A DNA stretch of 64,000 bases from the NCBI RefSeq assembly GCF_000294495.1, contig NC_018526.1:1178001-1242000 (forward strand), written 5' to 3'. Shown here in pieces: positions 56,554 through 64,000 of the stretch. A program made the translations under genes and the position numbers. Each line of letters opens with the position of its first letter. Positions within the stretch are counted from its first letter, which is position 1. Below the pieces are notes generated by a model that was not told the origin of the DNA, ran no database searches, and worked only from the letters and a program-made list of their open reading frames with translations. Origin of the DNA: Streptococcus suis S735 (GTDB lineage: Bacteria; Bacillota; Bacilli; Lactobacillales; Streptococcaceae).

Positions 56554-56787
56554 CTACTTACTTGAAATGATAACAAGTGCCAGCGCATCCAGCATCCAAA
56601 GAAAAACAAGAATAGCTGTAATGCGTTGCATCACCGCTTCAAAACCACGGGCCTTTGTACGTTCAAATAAGGCTCCACTAGAAGAGTCAAAAACGTTGCT
56701 AGACTGGTTTTTAGCCGGTTGAATAAAAATCACTACAATCAAAATAACAGATAAAATCAACAGAATTGCTAATAATGCTTGATACAT
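56554..56787 (-). CDS. secG: Preprotein translocase subunit SecG
   Basis: A 77-residue protein with two membrane segments (about 3-23 and 55-74) flanking the conserved loop QPAKNQSSNVFDSSSGALFE. SecG assists SecYEG-dependent export. It lies between rpmG and rnr, the usual streptococcal order. Confidence 0.93.
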   Translation of the reverse strand: MYQALLAILLILSVILIVVIFIQPAKNQSSNVFDSSSGALFERTKARGFEAVMQRITAILVFLWMLDALALVIISSK

Positions 56788-56832
56788 ATTTTTTCACTTT
56801 CTACAATAACTTATGACATTATACCATAAAAC

Positions 56833-56982
56833 CTACTTAGTTTCAAGGTGGAGGGTTACTTTTCTCTCTTTTGGGCAGTATTTAAGGACTTCAATCTTAT
56901 CTGGATGAGTCTTGGCGTTTTTGCTAGTCAAGTAGTTCTTACTACCACATTCTGAACACTGTAAATTGATTTTAACTCTCAC
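56833..56982 (-). CDS. rpmG: Ribosomal protein L33
   Basis: A 49-residue protein starting at GTG 56982: [20 protein letters not shown], then [19 protein letters not shown] and ending HLETK. The first CxxC pair is present, but the second is reduced to one Cys (YCPKE), as in other streptococcal copies. The G of the upstream TAG stop is the first base of the GTG start, so translation is coupled to pmrA. Confidence 0.93.
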   Translation of the reverse strand: MRVKINLQCSECGSKNYLTSKNAKTHPDKIEVLKYCPKERKVTLHLETK

Positions 56983-58187
56983 TAAACATCCCTTACTTTC
57001 AAATAGTTTCTAAAATTGGTCAAAGACCAGATAAGGTTAAAGAGGACAAGTCCGCTCGACAGATAGAAAACCCAGTCATAACCCATGTGAGCAGCTACCG
57101 CAGACCCCATCATGGGACCAACAACAGAACCTAGATTATTAAAGAGTTGGTTGTAGGAAAATATCCTTGAAATCCCTTCTTTTGGGGTCAACTTGGTCAA
57201 AAGAGAATTGACCGAAGGCAACAATGCTCCTGTCCCAAAACCATACATGAATCGCAACAAACCAAGCTGGAAAGGATTTTCTGCAAAAACACAGAAAACA
57301 TTAATCAACAGACTGTAAGTCAAAGCAATCAATAGGAGGCGATGATTGCCAATACGGTCACCAATTTTCCCTAAATAACCTGATGTCACTAGCGATGCCA
57401 TACCAGGCAAGGAAATGATAAAACCAGCAACAAATAACAGATTATCTGTCTGTCCCAAATGCCGCACATAGAGGGTCAATATAGGAACAACAGCCTGAGC
57501 AGCTGCAATAATAATCATAGAAGTCACAAAAAGCCCAACCAGCATCTGCCGATCTTTCACCTGCTCAAATACCTCTTTAACCGACATTTCTTCGCCTTTT
57601 TTGACTGGAACAAAATCCTCTCGAATATAGAAAACGGTCAGTAACACAACGATAGCATAAAGAAGTCCCACCAGCAAAAATACCATATGTACGCCAAACA
57701 TCTCTGCTAAGATACCACCTAGGGTCGGACCAATCAAATTACCCGCTACCGCACCTGTTGATAAGGTACCCAGAGCATACCCCGTCTTATCCTTTGGAAC
57801 CTGACTGGCAATCAAGGCAGTCGCATTGGGAATGTAACCTGTAAACACACCGTTCAAGACCCGCAGGACAATCAGCCAAAAGACATTGGGCACAAAGGCC
57901 ATACCACCCATAGTAAAAATCATCGCAAAAGCAGCCCGCACCATCATGGGCTTGCGACCGTAACGGTCCGCCAAACTCCCCCAAATAGGTGCCATCAAGG
58001 CTGCCGCAAGGGCATTAACAGATACCGCAAGTCCCGCATAATATTCTACCTGTCCAGGGCCCACTCCCAACTCTTCCACAAAAACCGAGATAAAAGGCAT
58101 AACCAAGGTAAAACTCGTCCCTGTTAGGAAATTTCCCAACCAAGCCACCTTCAAATTCTGCTTCCAATAACTACTACCGTCGTCCAT
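56982..58187 (-). CDS. pmrA: MFS multidrug efflux transporter (PmrA-like)
   Basis: A 401-residue transporter with twelve hydrophobic segments. The MFS motif [13 protein letters not shown] (motif A) lies between segments 2 and 3, and the drug-antiporter motif C appears as [14 protein letters not shown]. Gene order (coaE-pmrA-rpmG-secG) matches pneumococcal pmrA, linked to fluoroquinolone efflux. The start overlaps coaE by 14 bases. The substrate range is inferred from that orthology. Confidence 0.9.
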   Translation of the reverse strand: MDDGSSYWKQNLKVAWLGNFLTGTSFTLVMPFISVFVEELGVGPGQVEYYAGLAVSVNALAAALMAPIWGSLADRYGRKPMMVRAAFAMIFTMGGMAFVPNVFWLIVLRVLNGVFTGYIPNATALIASQVPKDKTGYALGTLSTGAVAGNLIGPTLGGILAEMFGVHMVFLLVGLLYAIVVLLTVFYIREDFVPVKKGEEMSVKEVFEQVKDRQMLVGLFVTSMIIIAAAQAVVPILTLYVRHLGQTDNLLFVAGFIISLPGMASLVTSGYLGKIGDRIGNHRLLLIALTYSLLINVFCVFAENPFQLGLLRFMYGFGTGALLPSVNSLLTKLTPKEGISRIFSYNQLFNNLGSVVGPMMGSAVAAHMGYDWVFYLSSGLVLFNLIWSLTNFRNYLKVRDV

Positions 58188-58776
58188 CCTTTAATTCCTC
58201 CAAAAGTTGCTCAACCTGTGCTAAGGTCGCCTCAACCGCTCCGCTATTGTCAATCACCACCTGGGCCTTGCCCCGTTTTTCCTCTAAAGAAAGCTGAGCA
58301 GTCAGACGATTTTCCGCATCTTGAACAGCTAAGCCATTGCGTTTCATAAGCCGTTCCAACTGCTGTGCTCTATCGACATAAACTAGCCAAACTTCATTTA
58401 CTTCCCCGCTATAATCCGCCTCGTAGAGCAGAGGAATATCCATAAAAATCACATCCTCCGTCTGCTTGAGAACATCCCTTCTAGTCAACAATTCTTGCCG
58501 GATGATCTGGTCCTGCAGGTCAGACAGGCGAGCCCGCAATTTGCTATCCGCAAAAACAGCCTGCCCCAGCTTAGCCCTATCCAAATTTCCATCATCTGAT
58601 AAGATGTCTTGACCAAACTCTTTCACCAAAACCTGATAGAGCTCGCCACCTTTGGCCTGCAACTCATGCACGACCGCATCCGCATCGATGACTGGATAGC
58701 CTTGTTCTCGCAAAAAAGCTGTGACCGTTGATTTTCCAGAGGCGATACCGCCTGTTAAACCGATAATTTTAGCCAT
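58174..58776 (-). CDS. coaE: Dephospho-CoA kinase
   Basis: A 200-residue P-loop kinase catalysing the last step of CoA synthesis. It has [29 protein letters not shown] and [12 protein letters not shown]. It overlaps the end of mutM by 8 bases and the start of pmrA by 14, in a tightly packed operon. Confidence 0.96.
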   Translation of the reverse strand: MAKIIGLTGGIASGKSTVTAFLREQGYPVIDADAVVHELQAKGGELYQVLVKEFGQDILSDDGNLDRAKLGQAVFADSKLRARLSDLQDQIIRQELLTRRDVLKQTEDVIFMDIPLLYEADYSGEVNEVWLVYVDRAQQLERLMKRNGLAVQDAENRLTAQLSLEEKRGKAQVVIDNSGAVEATLAQVEQLLEELKDGRR

Positions 58777-59596
58777 ATTTCACCTGACACGTGGGACAGA
58801 AATGTGTCCCTCGACCACCCAGCTGGATTTTGACAATCTCTGTCTGGCAACGGGGACAAGCCTGTCCTGTCTTTCCATAAACTTGTAAATAATCCTGCAT
58901 AGTCCCATCCATGCCCAAGGCATTTTTGTAAGTCCGAATGGTTGAACCACCTTTTTCAATACCCAGTTGCAGAACTTCTATGGTAGCTTGACGGAGGTCT
59001 GCCGCCTGCTCTGCCGATAGCTGATTACTTGCTTGAGCAGGATGAACTTGTGCTCTAAACAGAACCTCATCTACATAGATATTGCCCAAACCAGCCACCA
59101 AAGACTGGTCCAAAAGATGCGACTTAATGGGCTTTCTCGACTTAGCTAACTGTTTGGCAAATTCTTCTAAGTCAAAATCTTCCTCCGTCGGCTCAGGACC
59201 AATTTTTCGACTGATAAAATAGGCATCCACATCTGCCTTGCCCAGCAGTTCCATTGTGCCAAACTTGCGGACATCCTGATAAACCAAGGTCGAGCCATCT
59301 GAAAAAGTAAAAAAGGCATGGAAATGTTTGTTGGCAGGCACCTGGTCAGGAAAGAAATTGTACTTACCTTCCATCCGCAAGTGAGAAATAAGGACATGGT
59401 CTGTCAGGTAAATCAAGAGATACTTGCCACGACGGTCCACATCTAAAATCTCCTGACCAATCAAGTCTTGGCAGAAAACAGTAGCACCAGTCTTAATCAT
59501 AGGGGCATAGGTCACCTCCACCTTGGAAATAACCTTTCCCTTGACCAACCGATTTAAACCACGACGAACCGTCTCAACCTCAGGCAATTCGGGCAA
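58769..59596 (-). CDS. mutM: Formamidopyrimidine-DNA glycosylase (Fpg)
   Basis: A 275-residue 8-oxoguanine repair enzyme. The catalytic N-terminal Pro-Glu is in [17 protein letters not shown]; other blocks are [16 protein letters not shown] (helix-two-turn-helix) and the zinc finger [11 protein letters not shown] / [13 protein letters not shown]. Because Pro2 must become the N-terminus, translation must begin one codon before PELPEV, and that codon is TTG (59596) with no clear ribosome site. The upstream ATG at 59662 would add 22 residues and block catalysis. The usual gap to era is replaced here by a long repeat region. Confidence 0.9.
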   Translation of the reverse strand: MPELPEVETVRRGLNRLVKGKVISKVEVTYAPMIKTGATVFCQDLIGQEILDVDRRGKYLLIYLTDHVLISHLRMEGKYNFFPDQVPANKHFHAFFTFSDGSTLVYQDVRKFGTMELLGKADVDAYFISRKIGPEPTEEDFDLEEFAKQLAKSRKPIKSHLLDQSLVAGLGNIYVDEVLFRAQVHPAQASNQLSAEQAADLRQATIEVLQLGIEKGGSTIRTYKNALGMDGTMQDYLQVYGKTGQACPRCQTEIVKIQLGGRGTHFCPTCQVKYG

Positions 59597-59920
59597 TTTA
59601 CGATACCAAGAGCGTAAAAAGCGACTGAAAATTAGGAGAGCGACGCTGTGTGACTTGCACACAAGGAGCTCTATCTATTTTCCGAGCTTTTAGCTCGGGT
59701 TCAAGTACGCAAACACTCATCCTTTCTAACAAAATTACAAAGCAAATAGAAACCTGACCGACGGTGCTTCGGCACCTAGGTCACGGTTGTGATTTTCAAA
59801 GAGTCGTAGGCGAGTTCAAGACAACGCCTAATCGGCTTTCCTTTCTTGTTTACTAAAAAGATTTCTCCATAACGCAGTAAAAGCCTTTCGGCTTTTCTGC
59901 TAACTATTTCTAAGTGATTG

Positions 59921-60187
59921 ACTTAGACAGCCTATCCCCAGGCTATCTCGCCTTCCAATTTCTAAGATCGGGTTTTCAAATGGTCACTTTCACATTCCTA
60001 TGTGACCTGCTGAAACAGTCTATTCCTAGATTGTTTCACTCCCCCGAACTACCTCGCCCTCTAGTTTTCAAGCTCGGTTTTTTCAAATGGCCACTTTAAC
60101 ATTTCTATGTGACCAGCTGAAACAGTCTATTCACAGACTGTTTCACTCCCTCGAACTTCCTCGCTCTCTAGTTTCCAAGCTCGGGTT
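59921..60187 (-). repeat. Tandem hairpin repeats between era and mutM
   Basis: About 2.6 units of a roughly 107-bp repeat. Each holds a hairpin of the type AAACAGTCT-N-AGACTGTTT followed by blocks such as CTAGTTTTCAAGCTCGG and CACTTTAACATTTCTATGTG. The remainder of the gap (59597-59920) is non-coding with small hairpins (for example AAAGCC-TTTC-GGCTTT near 59881) and no gene I can support. Confidence 0.7.
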
Positions 60188-60212
60188 AAAAACGTCCCCC
60201 GGACGTTTTTAA
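60186..60212 (-). terminator. Terminator of era
   Basis: AAAAACGTCC-GGGG-GACGTTTTT on the minus strand, starting at the stop codon and followed by AACCCGAGC. Confidence 0.7.
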
Positions 60213-61108
60213 TACTCTTTCTCATTATAACCAAAGTCGGCGAGGTCGAGTTTTTTGTCTCGCCAGTTTTTCTTGACCTTGACCCAGGTTTCGAGGAAGA
60301 CCTTGTCACCTAGCATGAGTTCAATATCACGACGAGCCATGGAGCCGATTTTCTTGAGCATGGCTCCTTGCTTACCGATGATGATGCCTTTCTGGCTATC
60401 ACGCTCTACCATAATCGTAGCGCGAATGTGGACCTTGTCGGTAAATTCATCACGTTTCATGGACTCGATGACAACGGCCACAGAGTGCGGAATTTCCTCA
60501 CGAGTCAGGTGTAGAACCTTCTCCCGAATCATCTCAGATACCAAGAAACGTTCTGGGTGGTCAGTGATTTGGTCCGCCGGGAAATACTGGAAGCCTTCGT
60601 CCAGGTTTTCCTTGAGAATTTCCATGAGTCGGTTGACATTGTTCCCTTGGGTAGCAGAAATTGGCACAATTTCCTTGAAGTCCATCTGTTGACGGAAATC
60701 ATCAATCTGTTCCAAAAGCTGGTCTGGGTGGACCTTGTCAATTTTGTTAACCACTAAAATGACTGGAACCTTGGCCTGTTTAAGGCGTTCCATAATCATG
60801 TCGTCACCCTTGCCTCGCTTTTCATCGGCTGGCACCATAAAGAGGACCGTATCCACTTCACGAAGGGTGCTATAGGCAGATTCCACCATAAAGTCACCCA
60901 AGGCTGTCTTAGGCTTGTGGATTCCTGGTGTGTCAATGAAGACAATCTGCTCTTCTTCTGTCGTATAAATGCCCATAATCTTGTTACGGGTGGTTTGAGC
61001 CTTGTCGCTCATGATGGCAATTTTCTGCCCCATTACATAGTTGAGAAATGTTGATTTCCCAACATTTGGACGACCTAAAATCGCCACAAAACCTGACTTA
61101 AATGTCAT
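60209..61108 (-). CDS. era: GTPase Era
   Basis: A 299-residue GTPase for 16S rRNA maturation and 30S assembly. It has GRPNVGKST (G1), DTPGIHKPK (G3), NKID (G4) and SATQGNN (G5), followed by a KH domain with [20 protein letters not shown]. It follows dgkA by 16 bases. Confidence 0.97.
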   Translation of the reverse strand: MTFKSGFVAILGRPNVGKSTFLNYVMGQKIAIMSDKAQTTRNKIMGIYTTEEEQIVFIDTPGIHKPKTALGDFMVESAYSTLREVDTVLFMVPADEKRGKGDDMIMERLKQAKVPVILVVNKIDKVHPDQLLEQIDDFRQQMDFKEIVPISATQGNNVNRLMEILKENLDEGFQYFPADQITDHPERFLVSEMIREKVLHLTREEIPHSVAVVIESMKRDEFTDKVHIRATIMVERDSQKGIIIGKQGAMLKKIGSMARRDIELMLGDKVFLETWVKVKKNWRDKKLDLADFGYNEKEY

Positions 61109-61124
61109 GTATTCTCCTTATATT

Positions 61125-61526
61125 CTAAAAAATAAAGTCCCAAATTTTCGGCACAAAGATAATCAATCCTGTCAACAAGGCAAATCCTGACACAAACAAG
61201 ACTGCCCCTGCTGCCATATCTTTTGCATTCTTTGCCAACATAGAAAAATGATAGTCTGACGCCAAATCCACCACATTCTCAATAGCCGAATTCACAATTT
61301 CAAAAGCGATAACTAGACTAATACTGAGCAAGAGGAAGAGCCATTCTGTCACAGATACTTGGAAAATAAGTCCCGCAAGCACAACAAGGACAGCTGAAGC
61401 CAGGTGCTTCTTCATATTGCGTTCTTCCTTGAAAGCTGTCAACAAACCTGTTACTGCAAATTCTAGACTAGCAATCAATTCTCGGTTTTTCCAGCGATTT
61501 TTTGAATTATTCTCTTGTAAGTCCAT
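61125..61526 (-). CDS. dgkA: Undecaprenol kinase (DgkA-type)
   Basis: A 133-residue membrane kinase with three hydrophobic segments. The conserved [15 protein letters not shown] contains the catalytic glutamates, and [11 protein letters not shown] is the family's N-terminal block. Gram-positive DgkA phosphorylates undecaprenol to feed the lipid carrier of wall synthesis. It overlaps ybeY by 20 bases. Confidence 0.93.
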   Translation of the reverse strand: MDLQENNSKNRWKNRELIASLEFAVTGLLTAFKEERNMKKHLASAVLVVLAGLIFQVSVTEWLFLLLSISLVIAFEIVNSAIENVVDLASDYHFSMLAKNAKDMAAGAVLFVSGFALLTGLIIFVPKIWDFIF

Positions 61527-62004
61527 AGGCCGTCAAAATTTCTTCTTGTAAACCAAACATTTCTGCTTCTTCTTCTGGCGTATAATGATCATAGCCATTG
61601 ATATGCAGAAAACCGTGTACAGCTAAAAAGCCCATTTCGCGCTCGTAGCTATGACCATAATCTTCAGCTTGCTCACGTGCCTTATCGATAGAAATATACA
61701 ATTCACCAATATAGGCATCGAAATCTTCCATCATTTCAGCCAATTCAGGATTGTCCAGTAAGTCTTCCTCATCAAAAACAATCTCCGACTCTGGCTTATA
61801 TTCTAAACTGACAACATCTGTCGGACGGTCAATTCCTCGGTACTCCAAGTTAACCTCATGGACACGCTTATTGTCCACAAAGGTCACAGCCATTTCCTTA
61901 TTCTGCTTGCCAATTTTTTCGGCAGCAAACTGGAGCAATTCCGTAATCTGCTCCTGCATTTGAGCAGAAACCTGCCCTGTTTCATCAATCATTTCAATAT
62001 ACAT
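61507..62004 (-). CDS. ybeY: Endoribonuclease YbeY
   Basis: A 165-residue metalloprotein for rRNA 3'-end maturation. The zinc motif [11 protein letters not shown] is followed by [31 protein letters not shown] is the other conserved block. AAAGGAATG lies before the ATG and an extended -10 (TGATATAAT) is upstream. It is the first visible gene of the ybeY-dgkA-era cluster. Confidence 0.95.
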   Translation of the reverse strand: MYIEMIDETGQVSAQMQEQITELLQFAAEKIGKQNKEMAVTFVDNKRVHEVNLEYRGIDRPTDVVSLEYKPESEIVFDEEDLLDNPELAEMMEDFDAYIGELYISIDKAREQAEDYGHSYEREMGFLAVHGFLHINGYDHYTPEEEAEMFGLQEEILTAYGLTRE

Positions 62005-62103
62005 AATCTTACATTCCTTTTACGTTTCCATTATATCATAAAACCTATCAATGAGGGTTTTTTAGTGGTATAATGTCCTCAGAAGCTATCAGAGGAATGG
62101 AAA

Positions 62104-62916
62104 ATGTTACAAACACCGAAACACATTACTGCCATCATTGAGTCTCATCTGGATCAGATGACTAGACTTGAAAAGCAGATTGCCAGTTATTTTACTCAGT
62201 TAGACCCATCTAGCGCCGATCTTAGCCAAGAAAACACTATACAGCAACTCCACATTTCTCCATCTGCTCTTACCCGTTTTGCCAAAAAATGTGGATTTTC
62301 CGGTTATCGAGAATTTGTCTTTGCCTTTCAGAATAACCAACAATACTTGGATAAACATTTTGAAAAATTACAGCGGAGCCTAACAAAAAAAGTCTTGGTA
62401 GACTATGAGGAAATCCTAACTGCTACCAATAAACTGGTAGATGAGGAAAAATTAGAAGAGATTGCCAAACTGATTGACAGTAGCAAGCGTGTCTATTTTT
62501 ACGGAATCGGCAGTTCTGGTTTGGTTGCAATGGAAATCAAATCCCGCTTTATGCGACTGGGTGTAGTCTGTGATGCAATTACTGATGAAAACAATCTCAT
62601 CTGGACTACCAATATTCTGGATGATAGTTGCCTGGTTATCGGTCTTTCTCTGTCTGGTCAGACAGAAGAGGTCATGGAGCATCTCCAGCTGGCTGCTCAA
62701 AAGGGGATTCCTACCGCCCTGTTAACAACTAGGAGTTTTCCCCATCCGACTTTTGACCAAATCATTCCTGTCGCCTCTGTCCGCCACCTCAATTACGGCA
62801 ATCGTATCTCACCCCAAATCCCCCTGCTCATCATGCTAGATATTATCTACGCCTATTTTTTAGCTATTGACAAGGAGAAAAAAGAGAATATTTTCAAGCA
62901 AACCATTAGAGAATAA
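62104..62916 (+). CDS. MurR/RpiR family transcriptional regulator
   Basis: A 270-residue regulator. The N-terminal RpiR-type helix-turn-helix includes TIQQLHISPSALTRFAKKCG; the C-terminal SIS sugar-phosphate domain has VYFYGIGSSGLVAMEIKSRF and VIGLSLSGQTEEVMEHLQ. These regulators sense sugar phosphates. It converges on a PTS EIICB gene that may be a target, but no operator could be assigned. Extended -10 (TGGTATAAT) and an AGAGGAATGG ribosome site are upstream. Confidence 0.88.
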   Translation: MLQTPKHITAIIESHLDQMTRLEKQIASYFTQLDPSSADLSQENTIQQLHISPSALTRFAKKCGFSGYREFVFAFQNNQQYLDKHFEKLQRSLTKKVLVDYEEILTATNKLVDEEKLEEIAKLIDSSKRVYFYGIGSSGLVAMEIKSRFMRLGVVCDAITDENNLIWTTNILDDSCLVIGLSLSGQTEEVMEHLQLAAQKGIPTALLTTRSFPHPTFDQIIPVASVRHLNYGNRISPQIPLLIMLDIIYAYFLAIDKEKKENIFKQTIRE

Positions 62917-62954
62917 TTCATCCGTCTTTCTATTTCACAACAATCTTAATAAAA

Positions 62955-63003
62955 CAAAAAGCATTCAAAAATACCCGATAGGTACAGTTTGAATGCTTTT
63001 AAT
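62955..63003. terminator. Bidirectional terminator between the RpiR and PTS genes
   Basis: AAAAAGCATTCAAA and TTTGAATGCTTTT flank a loop of about 20 bases between two converging genes. Confidence 0.75.
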
Positions 63004-63019
63004 TCGCTTAAATATAACT

Positions 63020-64000
63020 CTATTCTTCAAGACCAAGAATTTGATTGATTTCTTGGCTATACAGAATAGCCTTACCTCCGAAAATAGCCTGTATTCCTCC
63101 TTTTACATCCAAAACAGCCGTTGCACCTATAGACTGAATAACTCCCTTATCCACAAGACCACTATTTCTGAGCGATACTCTTAATCGAGTCGCACAGGCA
63201 GTCACATTCTCAATATTATCTGCTCCACCAAGAGCATCGATGATAGCAATTGCATTATCACGAAGACTAGAACCGTTTGATAAAACTTTTTCCGAATGTG
63301 ATGCTTGGTCACTGCTTTCCATACCAGGAACTAGCACGTGAAATTTGGTTACTAAAAATTTGAAAACTAGATAATAAACTGCTGCCCAAAGCAAGCCAAC
63401 AGGAATCACGTAAATCCAATTGGTTTTGTCATTTCCTTGGAAAACACCAAAAATCAAGTAATCAATAAGCCCACCAGAAAATGAGTTCCCAATACGAATT
63501 TGCAGGAGATCTGCGACTAAGAATGATAGTCCATCTAAAAATGCGTGAACAACATATAGCCATGGAGCAACAAACAAGAAAGAAAATTCGATTGGTTCAG
63601 TAATTCCTGTCAATAGGGAAGTTAATGCACTACTTGAATAAAAACTGCCTACCTTCTTACGATTTTCCTTAGGAATTGCGTGATACATAGCCAAACAAGA
63701 TGCTGGTAGACCAAAAATCATCGTTGCAAATCGACCAGCAAAAAATCGAGTTCCATAAGTAAATAAGCCTGTGTGATTCGCATCTGCTAATTGAGCAAAG
63801 AAAATATTTTGCGCACCTTGGATCGTCTCACCTGCTACCACTTCACTTCCACCTAATGAAGTATACCAAAACATTGGATAGATGGTATGGTGCAAGCCAA
63901 ATGCACCTGTCAAACGCAATCCAAAACCATATAAGAAGGTTCCAAAACTTCCCATCTCTGCTATTGCCTTACCAAAATCAACTAATAAATTCTGAATCGG
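63020..64000 (-). CDS. PTS glucose/maltose-type EIICB component, 5' part outside window
   Basis: The frame runs from the stop at 63020 to base 64000 without a start (beginning PIQNLLVDFGKAIAE), so about 326 C-terminal residues are visible. The EIIC part has RFFAGRFATMIFGLPASCLA and TGITEPIEFSFLFVAPWLYV. After a linker comes the EIIB domain with the phosphorylated Cys in VTACATRLRVSL. No EIIA domain follows, so a separate EIIA-Glc is needed. Sequence style is close to maltose/glucose permeases of the MalX/MalT group; the exact sugar is not certain. Confidence 0.88.
   Translation of the reverse strand, partial: PIQNLLVDFGKAIAEMGSFGTFLYGFGLRLTGAFGLHHTIYPMFWYTSLGGSEVVAGETIQGAQNIFFAQLADANHTGLFTYGTRFFAGRFATMIFGLPASCLAMYHAIPKENRKKVGSFYSSSALTSLLTGITEPIEFSFLFVAPWLYVVHAFLDGLSFLVADLLQIRIGNSFSGGLIDYLIFGVFQGNDKTNWIYVIPVGLLWAAVYYLVFKFLVTKFHVLVPGMESSDQASHSEKVLSNGSSLRDNAIAIIDALGGADNIENVTACATRLRVSLRNSGLVDKGVIQSIGATAVLDVKGGIQAIFGGKAILYSQEINQILGLEE

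Noticed and set aside
59921..60187. CRISPR-like array, because of the repeated hairpins between era and mutM
   Set aside because: There are only 2.6 units of about 107 bp with no short conserved repeat and unique spacers, and no cas genes in the window.

Overview
The window looks like a chromosomal stretch of a low-GC streptococcus, most probably Streptococcus suis. The strongest marker is a 670-residue LPXTG protein with a 30-residue C-terminal repeat that matches the S. suis surface antigen Sao. Streptococcal neighbourhoods agree: pbp2b-recR-ddl-murF, vicRKX, divergent ccpA/pepQ, and ybeY-dgkA-era-mutM-coaE-pmrA-rpmG-secG-rnr-smpB-tehB. Nearly everything is core housekeeping or envelope biology. 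I see no prophage, conjugative element, CRISPR array, rRNA or tRNA.

Layout. 1-3.6 kb: small conserved genes, a cyclophilin lipoprotein, and an ISL3-type insertion sequence with an intact 8-bp target duplication. 3.8-8.7 kb: prfC, a P-type ATPase and a YwaF-like membrane protein. 8.8-14.6 kb (minus): wall synthesis and repair (murF, OsmC-like, ddl, recR, pbp2b). 14.6-16.6 kb: an ABC-F antibiotic-resistance-type gene split by two short repeats, still preceded by a promoter, a three-codon leader ORF and an attenuator-like hairpin. 16.6-19.5 kb: vicRKX. 19.5-22.7 kb: a polar amino-acid/glutamine ABC transporter behind a GlnR box. 22.7-25.3 kb: a threonyl T-box controlling a MazG-like gene and thrS. 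25.3-28 kb: a frameshifted membrane protein and two glycolipid glycosyltransferases. 28-30.5 kb: sao. 30.7-33 kb: ccpA and pepQ. 33-41 kb: tgt, a DUF975 protein, a probable structured small RNA, a CoA-binding protein, a lipoprotein, polA and a probably leaderless membrane-protein gene. 41-49 kb: an FtsX-like exporter with a large coiled coil, tpx, and copA, which is frameshifted in a T-run and sits behind CopY boxes. 49-53 kb: a wall-anchored C69 dipeptidase between two repeat elements, tehB, and an alcohol dehydrogenase behind a MerR-type promoter. 53-62 kb: the smpB to ybeY cluster. 62-64 kb: an RpiR regulator and the C-terminal part of a PTS EIICB.

Functionally, the window combines envelope building and surveillance (PBP2b, MurF, Ddl, WalRK, undecaprenol kinase, glycolipid synthases), nutrient regulation (CcpA, GlnR target, T-box) and stress handling (Tpx, CopA, a NmlR-like target, RNase R/SmpB). 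The less ordinary content is in the junctions: three families of short repeats, two frameshifted genes, one multiply disrupted gene and several clear operators whose regulators are not encoded here. I did not find a convincing new multi-gene system. All calls come from reading the sequence and from memory of families; no database search was run.
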